Shown here piece after piece: positions 9,171-17,909 of a stretch of 64,000 bases of DNA (the stretch's first letter is position 1; each line of letters starts with the position of its first letter). The DNA is from an uncultured Halomonas sp. Its GTDB lineage: Bacteria; Pseudomonadota; Gammaproteobacteria; Pseudomonadales; Halomonadaceae. The stretch is from positions 186,001 through 250,000 of the forward strand of contig NZ_CANMVL010000009.1 of the NCBI RefSeq assembly GCF_947501415.1, written 5' to 3'. The translations under genes and the position numbers were made by a program. Below the pieces are notes generated by a model. That model searched no databases. It had not been told where the DNA came from and saw only the letters and a program-made list of their open reading frames with translations.

Positions 9171-10205
9171 ATGCACGACTGGATTTCCGAGTTGGGCGCA
9201 GAGTCGCTCACCGACGACCGTATCAGCTTCGATACTCAGAACCCCGCACGCCAGGCTCTGGATGGTACGGTGGTAACACCGCTCGTGCAGTTCGGTGTGC
9301 TAGACGTGAAGGGCGCCGACGCAGAGAAGTTCCTGCAGGGTCAGGCGAGCACTCAGCTTACCCTGGTCGACGGCCACTTCGCACCACTGACCATGTTCTG
9401 TACCCCCAAGGGGCGCATGCTGGCCAACGCCCAGTTGCTGCGCGTGGCAGAAGAGCACTACCGACTGATAATGCATCGTGATCTGGTCGACTCCCTGGCG
9501 GAACATCTGCGCAAGTTTGCCGTCTTCTACAAGGTCGAGTTGGCCACCCGGCAGGATCTCGCCCTGATTGGCCTGATCGGCCAGGAGGCCGGCGCGCTGG
9601 CCGAGGTACGCCTGGGGGTTGCCCCTCCGCCCCACTGGCACCAGGCCGGCGATGCCGAGACTCAGCTACTGGCGCATCCAGGGCCCCGCCAAAGACTACT
9701 GGCTCTGCTGCCCGCGGATCGCGCTGCCGATATCTGGCGCCGGCTGTCCGACCAGGCCACGCCGGTGGGCAATGCGGTCTGGTGCCTGCACGACATCCAG
9801 GCGGGCCTGGCCTGGCTAACCGCCCAGCATCGCGACGCCCTGCTGCCCCAGATGATCAACTGGGAAGCGCTGGGCGGCATAAGCTTCAAGAAGGGCTGCT
9901 ATACCGGACAGGAAGTGGTGGCGCGTGCCCACTTCCGCGGGCAGGTCAAGCGCCGGACGATGCGCGGCCAACTCGAGGGAGCGGTTTTGCCCGAGATCGG
10001 CTGCCCGGTAGTGGATAGCCGCGAGAAGTCGGTGGGCGAGGTGCTCGCCGCGGAGTGTGACGCCTATGGTCAGGCCGAAGTGCTGGTGGTGATGAGCACC
10101 AAGGAGGACATGGGCCCGCTGAGTGTGGCGGGACAGAAGCTGAAGCTGCTGAAACTCCCCTACCCCGTCGAACGCCTGGACCCGGAAACCCTGGCCACCT
10201 TATAA
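9171..10205 (+). CDS. ygfZ: YgfZ/GcvT-family folate-binding Fe-S cluster maintenance protein
   Basis: Tetrahydrofolate-dependent protein needed for activity of certain Fe-S enzymes such as MiaB. At 344 residues it is close to the usual size (326 in E. coli). The signature KGCYTGQEVVARAHFRGQVKRR spans 241-262, with the essential cysteine C243. N-terminal GcvT-like segments are present (DVKGADAEKFLQGQASTQ, MFCTPKGRMLANAQLL). Its TAA stop lies inside a TTATAA (10200-10205) that also provides the stop of the convergent tatD gene. It diverges from the HMA-fold/OsmC pair. Confidence 0.93.
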   Translation: MHDWISELGAESLTDDRISFDTQNPARQALDGTVVTPLVQFGVLDVKGADAEKFLQGQASTQLTLVDGHFAPLTMFCTPKGRMLANAQLLRVAEEHYRLIMHRDLVDSLAEHLRKFAVFYKVELATRQDLALIGLIGQEAGALAEVRLGVAPPPHWHQAGDAETQLLAHPGPRQRLLALLPADRAADIWRRLSDQATPVGNAVWCLHDIQAGLAWLTAQHRDALLPQMINWEALGGISFKKGCYTGQEVVARAHFRGQVKRRTMRGQLEGAVLPEIGCPVVDSREKSVGEVLAAECDAYGQAEVLVVMSTKEDMGPLSVAGQKLKLLKLPYPVERLDPETLATL

Positions 10206-10958
10206 CCGAAACAGGCGGCGGGCATTGGCGGTGCTGTTCGCCGCGACGCATTCCGGCGACTGGCTGCGCAGCGCCGCCACCGCACGACACACCTGATCGA
10301 CGGCGGCCGGCTCGTTACGCTGTCCCTGATGGCCGGCCAGGGGCATATCGGGGCTGTCGGTCTCCAGCACATAGCCGTCATCGGGAAGCGACCCGACCGC
10401 CCGGCGCAGACGCCTGGCCCGTTCGAAGGTGACTGCTCCCCCAAGCCCCACAACGAATCCCAGCTCGAGAAATCGGCTCGCCTGTTCGGGGGAGCCGGCG
10501 AAGGCGTGGATCAGCCCACCGACTGGAAGCGCCAGCTGGCGAAGCCGCTTGGCTACCTTGTCGTTTGCCTGCACGCAGTGGATCACCACCGGCAGCTTCC
10601 TCGACTTGGCCAGCCTGAGCTGAGCATCGAACAGCTTCCACTGGGCCTCGAGAGTCTCGGGAAAGCGGGCATCGATGCCGCACTCCCCTATCGCCACCAC
10701 CTGAGGATTGTCATCCAACGCCTGGGCCAGGGCATCGAGGTCCGCGTCACGGTGAGACTCCATGAAGTAGGGATGCAACCCCAGGCAGACGCTGACATCG
10801 TCACGCCCGCCCAGCGCCAGCACCGCGTCCCAGCATGCCCGGGTGGTGCCGGCGACCACGAAATGCCCTACCCCCGCGGACCTCGCCCGCTCGAACACGG
10901 CCTCGCGGTCGGCGTCGAAGGCGGGGAAGTCGAGATGGCAATGAGCGTCGATAAGCAT
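10200..10958 (-). CDS. tatD: TatD-family metal-dependent hydrolase/DNase
   Basis: 252-residue TIM-barrel metallohydrolase; family members are Mg-dependent 3'-5' exonucleases involved in DNA repair. Metal-binding motifs are present: DAHCHLDF at the N-terminus, GLHPYF, GECGIDARF, PVVIHCVQAN, GLIHAFAG and LETDSPDMPL. The ATG at 10958 has AAGGAAG upstream; the frame remains open 27 further codons without family similarity. It is convergent with ygfZ and the two coding regions overlap by exactly six bases. It is YjjV/TatD-like; which paralogue cannot be settled here. Confidence 0.9.
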   Translation of the reverse strand: MLIDAHCHLDFPAFDADREAVFERARSAGVGHFVVAGTTRACWDAVLALGGRDDVSVCLGLHPYFMESHRDADLDALAQALDDNPQVVAIGECGIDARFPETLEAQWKLFDAQLRLAKSRKLPVVIHCVQANDKVAKRLRQLALPVGGLIHAFAGSPEQASRFLELGFVVGLGGAVTFERARRLRRAVGSLPDDGYVLETDSPDMPLAGHQGQRNEPAAVDQVCRAVAALRSQSPECVAANSTANARRLFRL

Positions 10959-11325
10959 AGCAACTTCCTTTTCCAGTAACTCTGGTGACTCCTTGGGCGA
11001 TTCATCCCGTGTCGAGTTGCTACGCGACCGTTGCCTCACTTCGACACAGGCTCACACAAGATGATGCAAACCGAGTGGATACATTTCATCACCTTTTACT
11101 AACATCAATGGGTGGGAAAAACCCTTTAAACGTACTACGTTGGACATGAGCTGATGAATAGGAGGAGGTCTGCGGTATTAATTGAGGTCAAACTCCGGAC
11201 CCATGAAAAGCTCGAGATGACTGCTGTCGACAAGGCCGCACAACATGCATTTTCTCGTATTAAGGGGTGTACACCATCTCGATATGAGATGCATGGAACG
11301 CAACATACCTAGATGGAGAAACGGC
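10959..11325. other. gene-free interval upstream of tatD and of the repeat-protein gene
   Basis: 367 bp with no convincing gene. AT-rich stretches around 11080-11140 could hold promoters for either flank. An AGGAGGAGG sequence near 11160-11170 is not followed by a sizeable ORF. An inverted repeat CATCTC-5 nt-GAGATG at 11275-11291 lies 34 bp before the repeat-protein start and could be an operator or a small stem. Confidence 0.4.
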
Positions 11326-11652
11326 ATGAAGCATATTGTACATACCACTGCACTCATGATGTTCCTTGCTCTATGTTCAGGTACCGCACTTGCTGCCGAT
11401 CATCAAAAGGAGGGCATGGACGAGATGGCTCCTCACAGCGGGGTGGATTCGGCTAACGACGCCGGCGATGGAACCGCCAGCGGCACAGACTCCATGAAGC
11501 TATCGGAGGGAGAAGTCACTCCGGATAGCGGCGTGGATTCCGCCAACGACCCCGAAGACGGCACCGGCAACAGCAACGACTCGAAGGTGTTGCCGGAAGG
11601 TACAACCGCTCCCAATAGCGGTGTGGACTCCGCCAACGATCCGGAAGACTGA
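11326..11652 (+). CDS. secreted acidic protein with 30-residue tandem repeats
   Basis: 108 residues, not recognised. ATG 11326 has GGAG upstream (GATGGAGAAACGGC). A classic signal peptide (MKHIVHTTALMMFLALCSG, cleavage after ALA) predicts export. The mature part is 2.5 copies of a 30-residue unit containing the invariant core SGVDSAND, at positions that repeat every 90 bp (near 11437, 11527 and 11617). The linkers are variable but always acidic, Gly/Asn/Ser-rich and end in EG or EGxxxP. It has no cysteines. The spaced Asp residues could bind Ca2+, but that is speculation. A perfect inverted repeat terminates it at 11726-11757; prfC is convergent. Confidence 0.75.
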   Translation: MKHIVHTTALMMFLALCSGTALAADHQKEGMDEMAPHSGVDSANDAGDGTASGTDSMKLSEGEVTPDSGVDSANDPEDGTGNSNDSKVLPEGTTAPNSGVDSANDPED

Positions 11653-11725
11653 TCTGGAGTGACCCCGATTGACCTTTCATACGACTGGTCTTCCATGCAA
11701 CTCTTCCATACAACTCTTCCACACA

Positions 11726-11757
11726 ACACCGCCGACCCGGCCCCGGGTCGGCGGTGT
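11726..11757. terminator. bidirectional terminator between repeat protein and prfC
   Basis: A 15-bp perfect inverted repeat, ACACCGCCGACCCGG / CCGGGTCGGCGGTGT, around a 2-nt centre, followed by CATTTATTA on the plus strand. It lies between convergent genes and can serve both. Confidence 0.75.
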
Positions 11758-11786
11758 CATTTATTACCGCGGACTCACGTTTGCTC

Positions 11787-13376
11787 CTAGTGCTCTCGAG
11801 TCGCCTGGAAGCGGATCTCGGGCCAGCGCTCCTGGGTCATCTGCAGATTGACTCGGGTGGGAGCGATATAGGTCAGGTAACCACCGCCGTCGATGGCCAG
11901 ATTGGCACTGGCCTTGCGCTTGAACTCCTCGAGCTTCTTTGCATCGTCACAGTAGACCCAGCGCGCGGTATTGACGTTCACCCCTTCGTAGACGCAGTCG
12001 ACCTTGTACTCCTCCTTGAGGCGATGGGCGACCACATCGAACTGCAGGGTACCCACGGCACCGAGAATCAGATTATTGTTATCCAGCGGCATGAACACCT
12101 GGGTCGCCCCCTCTTCTGAGAGCTGCTGCAGGCCCTTCTGCAGCGCCTTCATCTTCAGCGGGTCCTTCAGTTGCACACGCTTGAACAGCTCCGGGGCAAA
12201 ATGAGGAATGCCGGTGAAACGCATATCCTCACCCTGGGTGAAGGTGTCACCGATCTGGATGGTGCCGTGGTTGTGCAGACCGATGATGTCACCCGGCCAG
12301 GCCTCCTCCACCTGAGCACGGTCAGAGGCCATGAAGGTCAGTGCGTCGGCAATCTTGACGTCCTTGCCGATGCGTACATGGCGCATCTTCATGTTCTTAT
12401 CGTACTTACCAGAACAGACGCGCAGGAAGGCGATGCGGTCGCGGTGCTTGGGATCCATATTGGCCTGAATCTTGAACACGAAACCGGTAAAGCGGTCGTC
12501 GTCGGCCTCCACGATGCGCGTGTCAGTTTCACGGGGCTGGGGAGGCGGCGCATATTCGACGAAGCCATCGAGCATCTCGCGTACGCCGAAGTTCCCCATG
12601 GCGGTACCGAAGTACACCGGCGACAATTCGCCGCGGCGATAGGCCTCCAGATCGAACTCATGGGAGGCGCCACGCACCAGCTCCACCTCCATACGCAACT
12701 CCTCGGCCTGCTCCTCGCCGAGCATCTCATCCACTTCGGGGTTGTCGAGCCCCTCGATCCGCTTGTCGTCGGGAATCCGGTTGCCCTGGCCCTGGGTGTA
12801 GAGATGGATCGTATCGTTGTAGAGGTGGTAGACCCCCTTGAAGTGGCGGCCCATGCCGATGGGCCAGGTCATCGGCGCACACTGGATGTTGAGCACCGTC
12901 TCGACCTCGTCCATCACCTCGATGGGGTCGCGAATATCGCGGTCCATCTTGTTGATGAAGGTGAGAATCGGCGTGGTACGCAGGCGACACACCTCCATCA
13001 GCTTGATGGTTCGCTCCTCGACGCCCTTGGCGCCGTCGATCACCATCAGCGCCGAATCCACCGCGGTCAGGGTGCGGTAGGTGTCCTCGGAAAAGTCCTC
13101 GTGGCCTGGCGTATCGAGCAGGTTGACGATGCGCCCCCCATAGGGGAACTGCATCACCGAGGTGGTCACCGAGATGCCACGCTCCTGCTCCATCTTCATC
13201 CAGTCGGAGGTCGCGTGACGGTCGTTGCGCTTGCTTTTCACCGAACCGGCCATCTGGATGGCATTTCCAAACAGCAGCATCTTCTCGGTGATGGTGGTCT
13301 TACCCGCATCCGGGTGACTAATAATGGCGAACGTGCGTCGCAACTCGGTTTCACGGGCCTGATTGGGATTGGGCAT
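11787..13376 (-). CDS. prfC: peptide chain release factor 3
   Basis: Translational GTPase that recycles RF1/RF2 from the ribosome after termination. The 529 residues equal the E. coli length. G motifs are visible: HPDAGKTT (G1), [16 protein letters not shown] (G3) and NKMDRD (G4). The ATG at 13376 begins [21 protein letters not shown]; the upstream open frame of 81 codons is not conserved. It diverges from the FocA-family gene with about 180 bp between starts and is convergent with the repeat-protein gene. Confidence 0.97.
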   Translation of the reverse strand: MPNPNQARETELRRTFAIISHPDAGKTTITEKMLLFGNAIQMAGSVKSKRNDRHATSDWMKMEQERGISVTTSVMQFPYGGRIVNLLDTPGHEDFSEDTYRTLTAVDSALMVIDGAKGVEERTIKLMEVCRLRTTPILTFINKMDRDIRDPIEVMDEVETVLNIQCAPMTWPIGMGRHFKGVYHLYNDTIHLYTQGQGNRIPDDKRIEGLDNPEVDEMLGEEQAEELRMEVELVRGASHEFDLEAYRRGELSPVYFGTAMGNFGVREMLDGFVEYAPPPQPRETDTRIVEADDDRFTGFVFKIQANMDPKHRDRIAFLRVCSGKYDKNMKMRHVRIGKDVKIADALTFMASDRAQVEEAWPGDIIGLHNHGTIQIGDTFTQGEDMRFTGIPHFAPELFKRVQLKDPLKMKALQKGLQQLSEEGATQVFMPLDNNNLILGAVGTLQFDVVAHRLKEEYKVDCVYEGVNVNTARWVYCDDAKKLEEFKRKASANLAIDGGGYLTYIAPTRVNLQMTQERWPEIRFQATREH

Positions 13377-13553
13377 TACGTCTCGTCGCAGATTGATCCC
13401 ACCTCCGCTCGTGCCGAGCGCAGGGAGGATGGCGTTATGTGAGGCTAGTCGCGGAATTGTACCGGCATGACGTGACCGCTGCCACGTCGTGGCCTGCCGC
13501 GACCCGCTATAGTGAAGATGACAGCACGTCACGACCATCCAGGCGGCTCGACC

Positions 13554-14360
13554 ATGCATCAGGACCCCTTGTTCAGTGACGCTTATCAACCCCGTGAGAT
13601 TGCCCACCGGGTGACCCACATGGGGGTGACCAAGGCTCGGGCCAATGCCTTGACCCTGCTTATCCTGGCGGTGCTGGCAGGAGCCTTCATCTCGCTAGGC
13701 GCCCTGTTCTTCGCCGTGGTAATTACCGGAAGCGAGCTGGGGTTCGGTGTCACTCGACTGCTCGGCGGGCTGGCCTTCTGTCTGGGGCTGGTACTGGTGG
13801 TGATCGCCGGCGCTGAGCTGTTCACCGGAAACAACCTGCTCGCCATGGCCTGGGCCAGCGGTGAAATCCGCGGAAGCGAACTACTGCGTAACTGGTGGCT
13901 CGTCTACGTTGGCAACGTGATCGGCTGCCTGGGCACGGTACTCCTGGCAGTATGGGCCGACCTGGCGAGCCTTGGCGGGGGCGATCTAGGGGAAACCCTG
14001 GGCAGAATCGCCCTGGCTAAAACCGAGCTCTCCCCCCTCGCTGCCTTTGCCCGAGGCATTCTGTGCAACGTGCTGGTCTGCCTGGCGGTATGGCTGGCGA
14101 TGGGGGGCCATACCGTCACCGACAAATTCTTGAGCATTTTGCTGCCGGTCAGTGCGTTCGTGGCGCTGGGCTTCGAGCATTCGGTCGCCAACTGGTTCTT
14201 CCTGCCGATGGGCCTCTGGTTGGCACCCGAGGCGGTATCCCTGGGCGGTGCGGCCGTTAACCTTGCGGTGGTTACCGTCGGCAATATCCTAGGTGGCAGC
14301 CTGCTGGTCGCCGGAGTCTACTGGCTGGCCTATCTGCGCCGCGGGAGTGACAGCGCGTGA
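13554..14360 (+). CDS. formate/nitrite transporter (FocA/NirC) family channel
   Basis: 268-residue pentameric inner-membrane anion channel with six predicted helices. Family signatures are visible: [10 protein letters not shown] in the first half, [25 protein letters not shown], and [15 protein letters not shown] containing the conserved pore histidine. The start at 13554 follows AGGCGG; an alternative ATG lies 14 codons upstream. The substrate (formate, nitrite or hydrosulfide) cannot be told from sequence, since no formate or nitrite enzyme is adjacent. The RegB-like sensor kinase follows after 61 bp on the same strand. Confidence 0.9.
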   Translation: MHQDPLFSDAYQPREIAHRVTHMGVTKARANALTLLILAVLAGAFISLGALFFAVVITGSELGFGVTRLLGGLAFCLGLVLVVIAGAELFTGNNLLAMAWASGEIRGSELLRNWWLVYVGNVIGCLGTVLLAVWADLASLGGGDLGETLGRIALAKTELSPLAAFARGILCNVLVCLAVWLAMGGHTVTDKFLSILLPVSAFVALGFEHSVANWFFLPMGLWLAPEAVSLGGAAVNLAVVTVGNILGGSLLVAGVYWLAYLRRGSDSA

Positions 14361-14421
14361 GCTCAAAACAGCATCGACGCCTAATCGGGTATCATCGTGG
14401 CCAGTCCACTCCGGAGCGTCC

Positions 14422-15702
14422 ATGCAACCTGCCCAGCCTCTCCCACTCTCCACCCCCAACCGTAACCTGGTACGCCTGACCATCGTACGCGGCATCACCT
14501 GGACGGGGTTTCTGGCGGCCATCATCTTCGGCGTCGAGGTGCTCGGCTTCGAGCTCGCGGTCACGGCGGTGATCAGCGTGATACTGGTGATGGCATTGAT
14601 CAACCTGGCGACCTGGTGGCGCCTGGGGCGTCATCGCGATGTTACCGACGGTGAATACCTGTTTCACCTTCTCGCCGATGTTGGCGGACTGACGTTACTG
14701 TTCTACTTCACCGGCGGTGCCAGCAATCCGTTCATCACCTATTACCTGGTGCCGGTCACCATTGCCGCCGCCACACTGCCCTGGCGCTGTGCCTGGATCA
14801 TCGCCGCCACTTCGATGCTGGGCTACAGCGCCCTGCTGGCCTTCTATCATCCCGTCCCGCAGCTTGGAGGGGGGCACGGCTCCAGTGGGGAGCTGAATCT
14901 TCATGTGCTGGGCATGTGGCTCAACTTCGCCCTGTCGGCGGGACTGGTGACCTTCTTCATCTACCGGATGGCCCATGCGTTGCGCCGCAGAGAGCAGGCC
15001 CTGTCTCGCACTCGTGAGGCTGCGCTGCGCAATGAACAGGTGATCGCCTTGGCCACTCAGGCCGCCGGCACCGCCCATGAGCTGGGCACGCCTCTCTCTA
15101 CCATGGCGGTGTTGCTTTCCGAAATGCGAGAGGAGGCGGAAGCAGACGACCACCCCAGACTGCAGCAGGATATCGAGCTGCTGCGCCAGCAGGTGGATAC
15201 TTGCAAGTCACGACTCCAGCAGCTGGTTGAGAGTGCCGACCGACGCCGCATGGGCAAGCCACAGATTACCGACGCCGAGGTGTGGCTGGGTGGCGTGGTC
15301 CAGCGCTGGCTGGTGCTGCGCCCCGACGTCAGCCACCAGATGAGCGTGGCGGAGCACCGCAGCCGCCCCATGCTGGCCGTCGACACGACGCTCGAGCAGG
15401 CGCTGATCAACCTGCTCAACAACGCCGCCGATGCTAACCCCGACGATATTGCGGTCAGCCTCGACTGGGATGACGATGAGGTGATCATCGACATTCGCGA
15501 TCACGGCCCCGGGGTCGCCCTCTCCATCGCCGACCAGCTGGGCGAAACCTTTGTCTCCACCAAGAGCAAGGGAATGGGCATCGGTCTGTTCCTGACCCAT
15601 GCCACCATCAACCGTTTTGGCGGCGGTGTCAGCCTCTATAATCACCCGGAGGGCGGCACCCTGACCGAGGTCATGCTGCCACGCGCGGCAGGCACCGAAT
15701 GA
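14422..15702 (+). CDS. RegB/PrrB/RoxS-type redox sensor histidine kinase
   Basis: 426-residue membrane sensor kinase of the global redox system known as RegB, PrrB, ActS or RoxS. It has six N-terminal hydrophobic helices (about 15-185) including the quinone-binding heptapeptide GGASNPF at 98-104, an H-box AHELGTPLST with phospho-acceptor H219, an N-box (LINLLNNAADA) and G-boxes (DHGPGV, GMGIGLFL). C261, 42 residues after the H-box histidine, lies where RegB carries its redox-active cysteine (C265 with H225 in R. capsulatus). The start at 14422 has GGAG upstream. The response regulator gene follows after 28 bp, consistent with a two-gene operon. Confidence 0.92.
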   Translation: MQPAQPLPLSTPNRNLVRLTIVRGITWTGFLAAIIFGVEVLGFELAVTAVISVILVMALINLATWWRLGRHRDVTDGEYLFHLLADVGGLTLLFYFTGGASNPFITYYLVPVTIAAATLPWRCAWIIAATSMLGYSALLAFYHPVPQLGGGHGSSGELNLHVLGMWLNFALSAGLVTFFIYRMAHALRRREQALSRTREAALRNEQVIALATQAAGTAHELGTPLSTMAVLLSEMREEAEADDHPRLQQDIELLRQQVDTCKSRLQQLVESADRRRMGKPQITDAEVWLGGVVQRWLVLRPDVSHQMSVAEHRSRPMLAVDTTLEQALINLLNNAADANPDDIAVSLDWDDDEVIIDIRDHGPGVALSIADQLGETFVSTKSKGMGIGLFLTHATINRFGGGVSLYNHPEGGTLTEVMLPRAAGTE

Positions 15703-15730
15703 ATTCACCTACCATCCGAGCGAGAACCCC

Positions 15731-16270
15731 ATGCAAGACACGCCCCAACGCCTGCTGATCATCGACGATGACGAGATGTTCTGTCATGTGCTTGACCGTG
15801 CCATGACCCGACGCGGTTACGAGGTGGTGGTTGCCCGAGACGCCCAGGAGGCTCTGTCCCTGGCACGACAGCACCGCCCTGCACTGGCCACGCTGGATCT
15901 CAAGCTGGAGCACGAGTCCGGGCTCAAGTTGCTCCCGGAACTGCTGGAAGTGGTGCCGGAGTGCCGAATCGTGATCCTCACCGGCTACTCCAGCATTGCC
16001 ACGGCCGTGGAGGCGATCAAGCTGGGGGCGGTCAACTACCTGTGCAAACCGGCCGATGCCGATGAGGTGCTGGCCGCCTTCGATAAGGATGATGGCGACC
16101 CGCAGATCGAAGTGGCCGACCAGCCCCCCTCCATCAACCGCATCGCCTGGGAGCATATCCAGAAGGTACTCCAGGAACACGACGGCAATATCTCCGCCAC
16201 CGCCCGGGCGCTTGGCATGCATCGGCGCACCCTGCAGCGCAAGCTGCAGAAGCGGCCGGTGCGACGATAA
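15731..16270 (+). CDS. RegA/PrrA/RoxR-type response regulator
   Basis: 179-residue response regulator paired with the upstream kinase. The receiver domain (1-120) has the acidic cluster D12-D14, phospho-acceptor D56 and K106. A short linker follows, with PPSINRIAWEHIQKVL, and then a Fis-type helix-turn-helix, NISATARALGMHRRTLQRKLQKR, which is near-invariant in RegA-type proteins. In other proteobacteria this system tunes respiratory oxidases, carbon and nitrogen metabolism to redox state. The cox cluster and ketone-body genes in this window are plausible targets, but no binding site was identified. A heptamer repeat array begins six bases after the stop. Confidence 0.93.
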   Translation: MQDTPQRLLIIDDDEMFCHVLDRAMTRRGYEVVVARDAQEALSLARQHRPALATLDLKLEHESGLKLLPELLEVVPECRIVILTGYSSIATAVEAIKLGAVNYLCKPADADEVLAAFDKDDGDPQIEVADQPPSINRIAWEHIQKVLQEHDGNISATARALGMHRRTLQRKLQKRPVRR

Positions 16271-16275
16271 GCCGT

Positions 16276-16322
16276 AAGCTGGAAGCTGGAAGCTGGAAGC
16301 TGGAAGCTGGAAGCTGGAAGCT
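16276..16322. repeat. tandem heptamer array (AAGCTGG)n
   Basis: Six perfect copies of the 7-bp unit AAGCTGG (16276-16317) plus a partial AAGCT. The complementary sequence CTTCCAGCTT occurs downstream at about 16365-16374, and TTCTTCCAGCT at about 16394-16404, so any copy could fold into a long stem with them. It lies between the convergent regA-like and bdhA genes. The family of such intergenic heptamer repeats is seen in related halophiles (recollection, not checked). Confidence 0.9.
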
Positions 16323-16404
16323 AAAACGCAGCATGAAATCTCAATCGCCTGGGTCAAGGCCTTTCTTCCAGCTTAAGCCCGCGAAGCGCGGCGTTCTTCC
16401 AGCT

Positions 16405-16424
16405 ACGGGCGAAGCCCGTTTATT
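16405..16424. terminator. hairpin abutting bdhA stop
   Basis: ACGGGC-GAA-GCCCGT (16405-16419) followed by TTATT on the plus strand. It ends exactly at the bdhA stop codon (16420-16422). A second small stem, CCGCG-AAG-CGCGG, sits at 16379-16391. Confidence 0.45.
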
Positions 16425-17187
16425 GAGCCGTCCACCCCAGATCGATATTCCAGCTGGCACCGGTCACGGCACCGGCCGAGTCGGACGCCAGATAGGCCAC
16501 CAGTTCGGCTACCTCGGCGGGCTCGATCAGCCGCTTGACGGCGGCATTCTTGAGCATGATCTGTTCGATCACCTCCTGCTCCTGCATCCCGTGAAGCTTC
16601 GCCTGGTCGGCGATCTGATTGTCGACCAGCGGGGTCTTCACATAGGCGGGACAGATGGCATTGGCGGTAATCCCCTGGCTCCCCCCCTCCAGGGCGGCGG
16701 TCTTGGTCAGGCCGATCATGCCGTGCTTGGCGCTGATATAGGCCGACTTGCCCGGCGATGCCACCTGGGCGTGTACCGAGGCGATATTGATGATGCGCCC
16801 CCAGCCATTCTCGCGCATGGAGGGCCAAACGGCCTGGCTCAGCATGAAGGGGGCCGTCAGCATCAGGTCGATGATCTGACGCCACTTCGCCTCGGGGAAC
16901 TCCTCGATCGGCGAGACGTGCTGAACGCCGGCATTGTTGACCAGGATATCCACGCGGCCGAAGCGCTTGATCGCCTCGGCGACGGCGGCCCGACAGGCAT
17001 CCCCATCGGTCAGGTCTGCCTGGAAGAAGCTCGCGCCCGCCTCTTCGGCCACCTCTCGACCCGCGGGGTTGAAGTCCACCGCCAGTACCTGGTGGCCCAG
17101 GCCACAGAAATGACGGACCACCGCTTCACCAATACCGCTACTGGTACCGGTGACGAGAGCGACGCGGGGGGTGACGGACACAGACAT
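16420..17187 (-). CDS. bdhA: 3-hydroxybutyrate dehydrogenase (SDR family)
   Basis: NAD-dependent oxidation of D-3-hydroxybutyrate to acetoacetate, a step in PHB and ketone-body use. This is a 255-residue classical short-chain dehydrogenase. It has the cofactor motif TGTSSGIG near residue 14, NNAG with the following VQHVSPIEEFP typical of this enzyme, the catalytic YxxxK (SAYISAKHG) and a long substrate-loop helix (DNQIADQAKLHGMQEQEVIEQIML). The start at 17187 has AAGGAG upstream. Together with scoAB at 20.2-21.6 kb it supplies the route 3-hydroxybutyrate to acetoacetate to acetoacetyl-CoA. Confidence 0.93.
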   Translation of the reverse strand: MSVSVTPRVALVTGTSSGIGEAVVRHFCGLGHQVLAVDFNPAGREVAEEAGASFFQADLTDGDACRAAVAEAIKRFGRVDILVNNAGVQHVSPIEEFPEAKWRQIIDLMLTAPFMLSQAVWPSMRENGWGRIINIASVHAQVASPGKSAYISAKHGMIGLTKTAALEGGSQGITANAICPAYVKTPLVDNQIADQAKLHGMQEQEVIEQIMLKNAAVKRLIEPAEVAELVAYLASDSAGAVTGASWNIDLGWTAQ

Positions 17188-17311
17188 GGGCAACTCCTTG
17201 CTCGAACGATGTATGGGGGTTGGGGTTAGCGGCTCTTCAGGAGCCACCAGCACAAGAACCATCAGCATAAGGGGATACGGGCAGGCCGCGCCACCCTCTG
17301 GCGACCTGCCG

Positions 17312-17770
17312 TCACGCTTCAGGTTCCGGCGGCGTCTGCGTTCTCTCATCACCGGCCATGACACGTTCCATCAACCGCTGGGCGAGACGGCTGGCGTCCT
17401 GACGAGAGGTCACATCGCTCAGATCATCGAGCAGCACCAGGCGCCAGCAGGCGACCTCATCGCCCAGCGCGATCGCCTCCATGGGATAACGACCCGAGGG
17501 CAATGTCAGCGTGCAGCGCTCACCCGCGACGGGCCCGGGGCCATCCGCTCGTTCAGGCAGCATCACCAGCCATAGCGAGACCGGCGTGACCAGGGCTCCG
17601 ACCAGCTGCTCGCCATGCTCGGGGAGGCGGTAGCACTGGAAGCAGAGGGCATCCGCGGCCAGCAGTGGGTTGAACTGGGGCAGTGACTTCGACTCGCGCA
17701 GATGACTGGCGGTCCAGGCCTCGGCGAGTCGCCGCAGGCGCTGATACTGTTCGGGCGTCAGGGCATGCAT
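17312..17770 (-). CDS. HybE-family ([NiFe]-hydrogenase assembly chaperone-like) protein, orphan
   Basis: 152-residue soluble protein. The middle segment LVGALVTPVSLWLVMLPE, then the Gly-rich turn, TLPSGRYPMEAIALGDE and WRLVLLDDLSDVTS, matches the HybE family pattern (GCVITPWML..., LPYG...FTVGE..., SLMSPL). In E. coli HybE is a twin-arginine proofreading chaperone for hydrogenase 2 maturation. No hydrogenase structural or maturation gene is present within the window, so its client here is unknown. The start at 17770 follows GGAGAG; in-frame ATGs lie 4 and 13 codons earlier. It may form a unit with bdhA downstream on the same strand (124 bp gap). Confidence 0.6.
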   Translation of the reverse strand: MHALTPEQYQRLRRLAEAWTASHLRESKSLPQFNPLLAADALCFQCYRLPEHGEQLVGALVTPVSLWLVMLPERADGPGPVAGERCTLTLPSGRYPMEAIALGDEVACWRLVLLDDLSDVTSRQDASRLAQRLMERVMAGDERTQTPPEPEA

Positions 17771-17909
17771 GGGGCTCTCCATGTCGATAATCGACGCCAG
17801 TATAGGCACAGGGGCCCATCGGGCCCAACCAGGCGTCGGCGCGGGGCCGATGGAATTGCTAGGCTAACGTCATCCCGATAGCCACCCACTCACGCCGAGG
17901 TAATCCACC

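Noticed and set aside
16276..16322. Heptamer array considered as a CRISPR
   Set aside because: Units are 7 bp, contiguous and without spacers; no cas genes are present.
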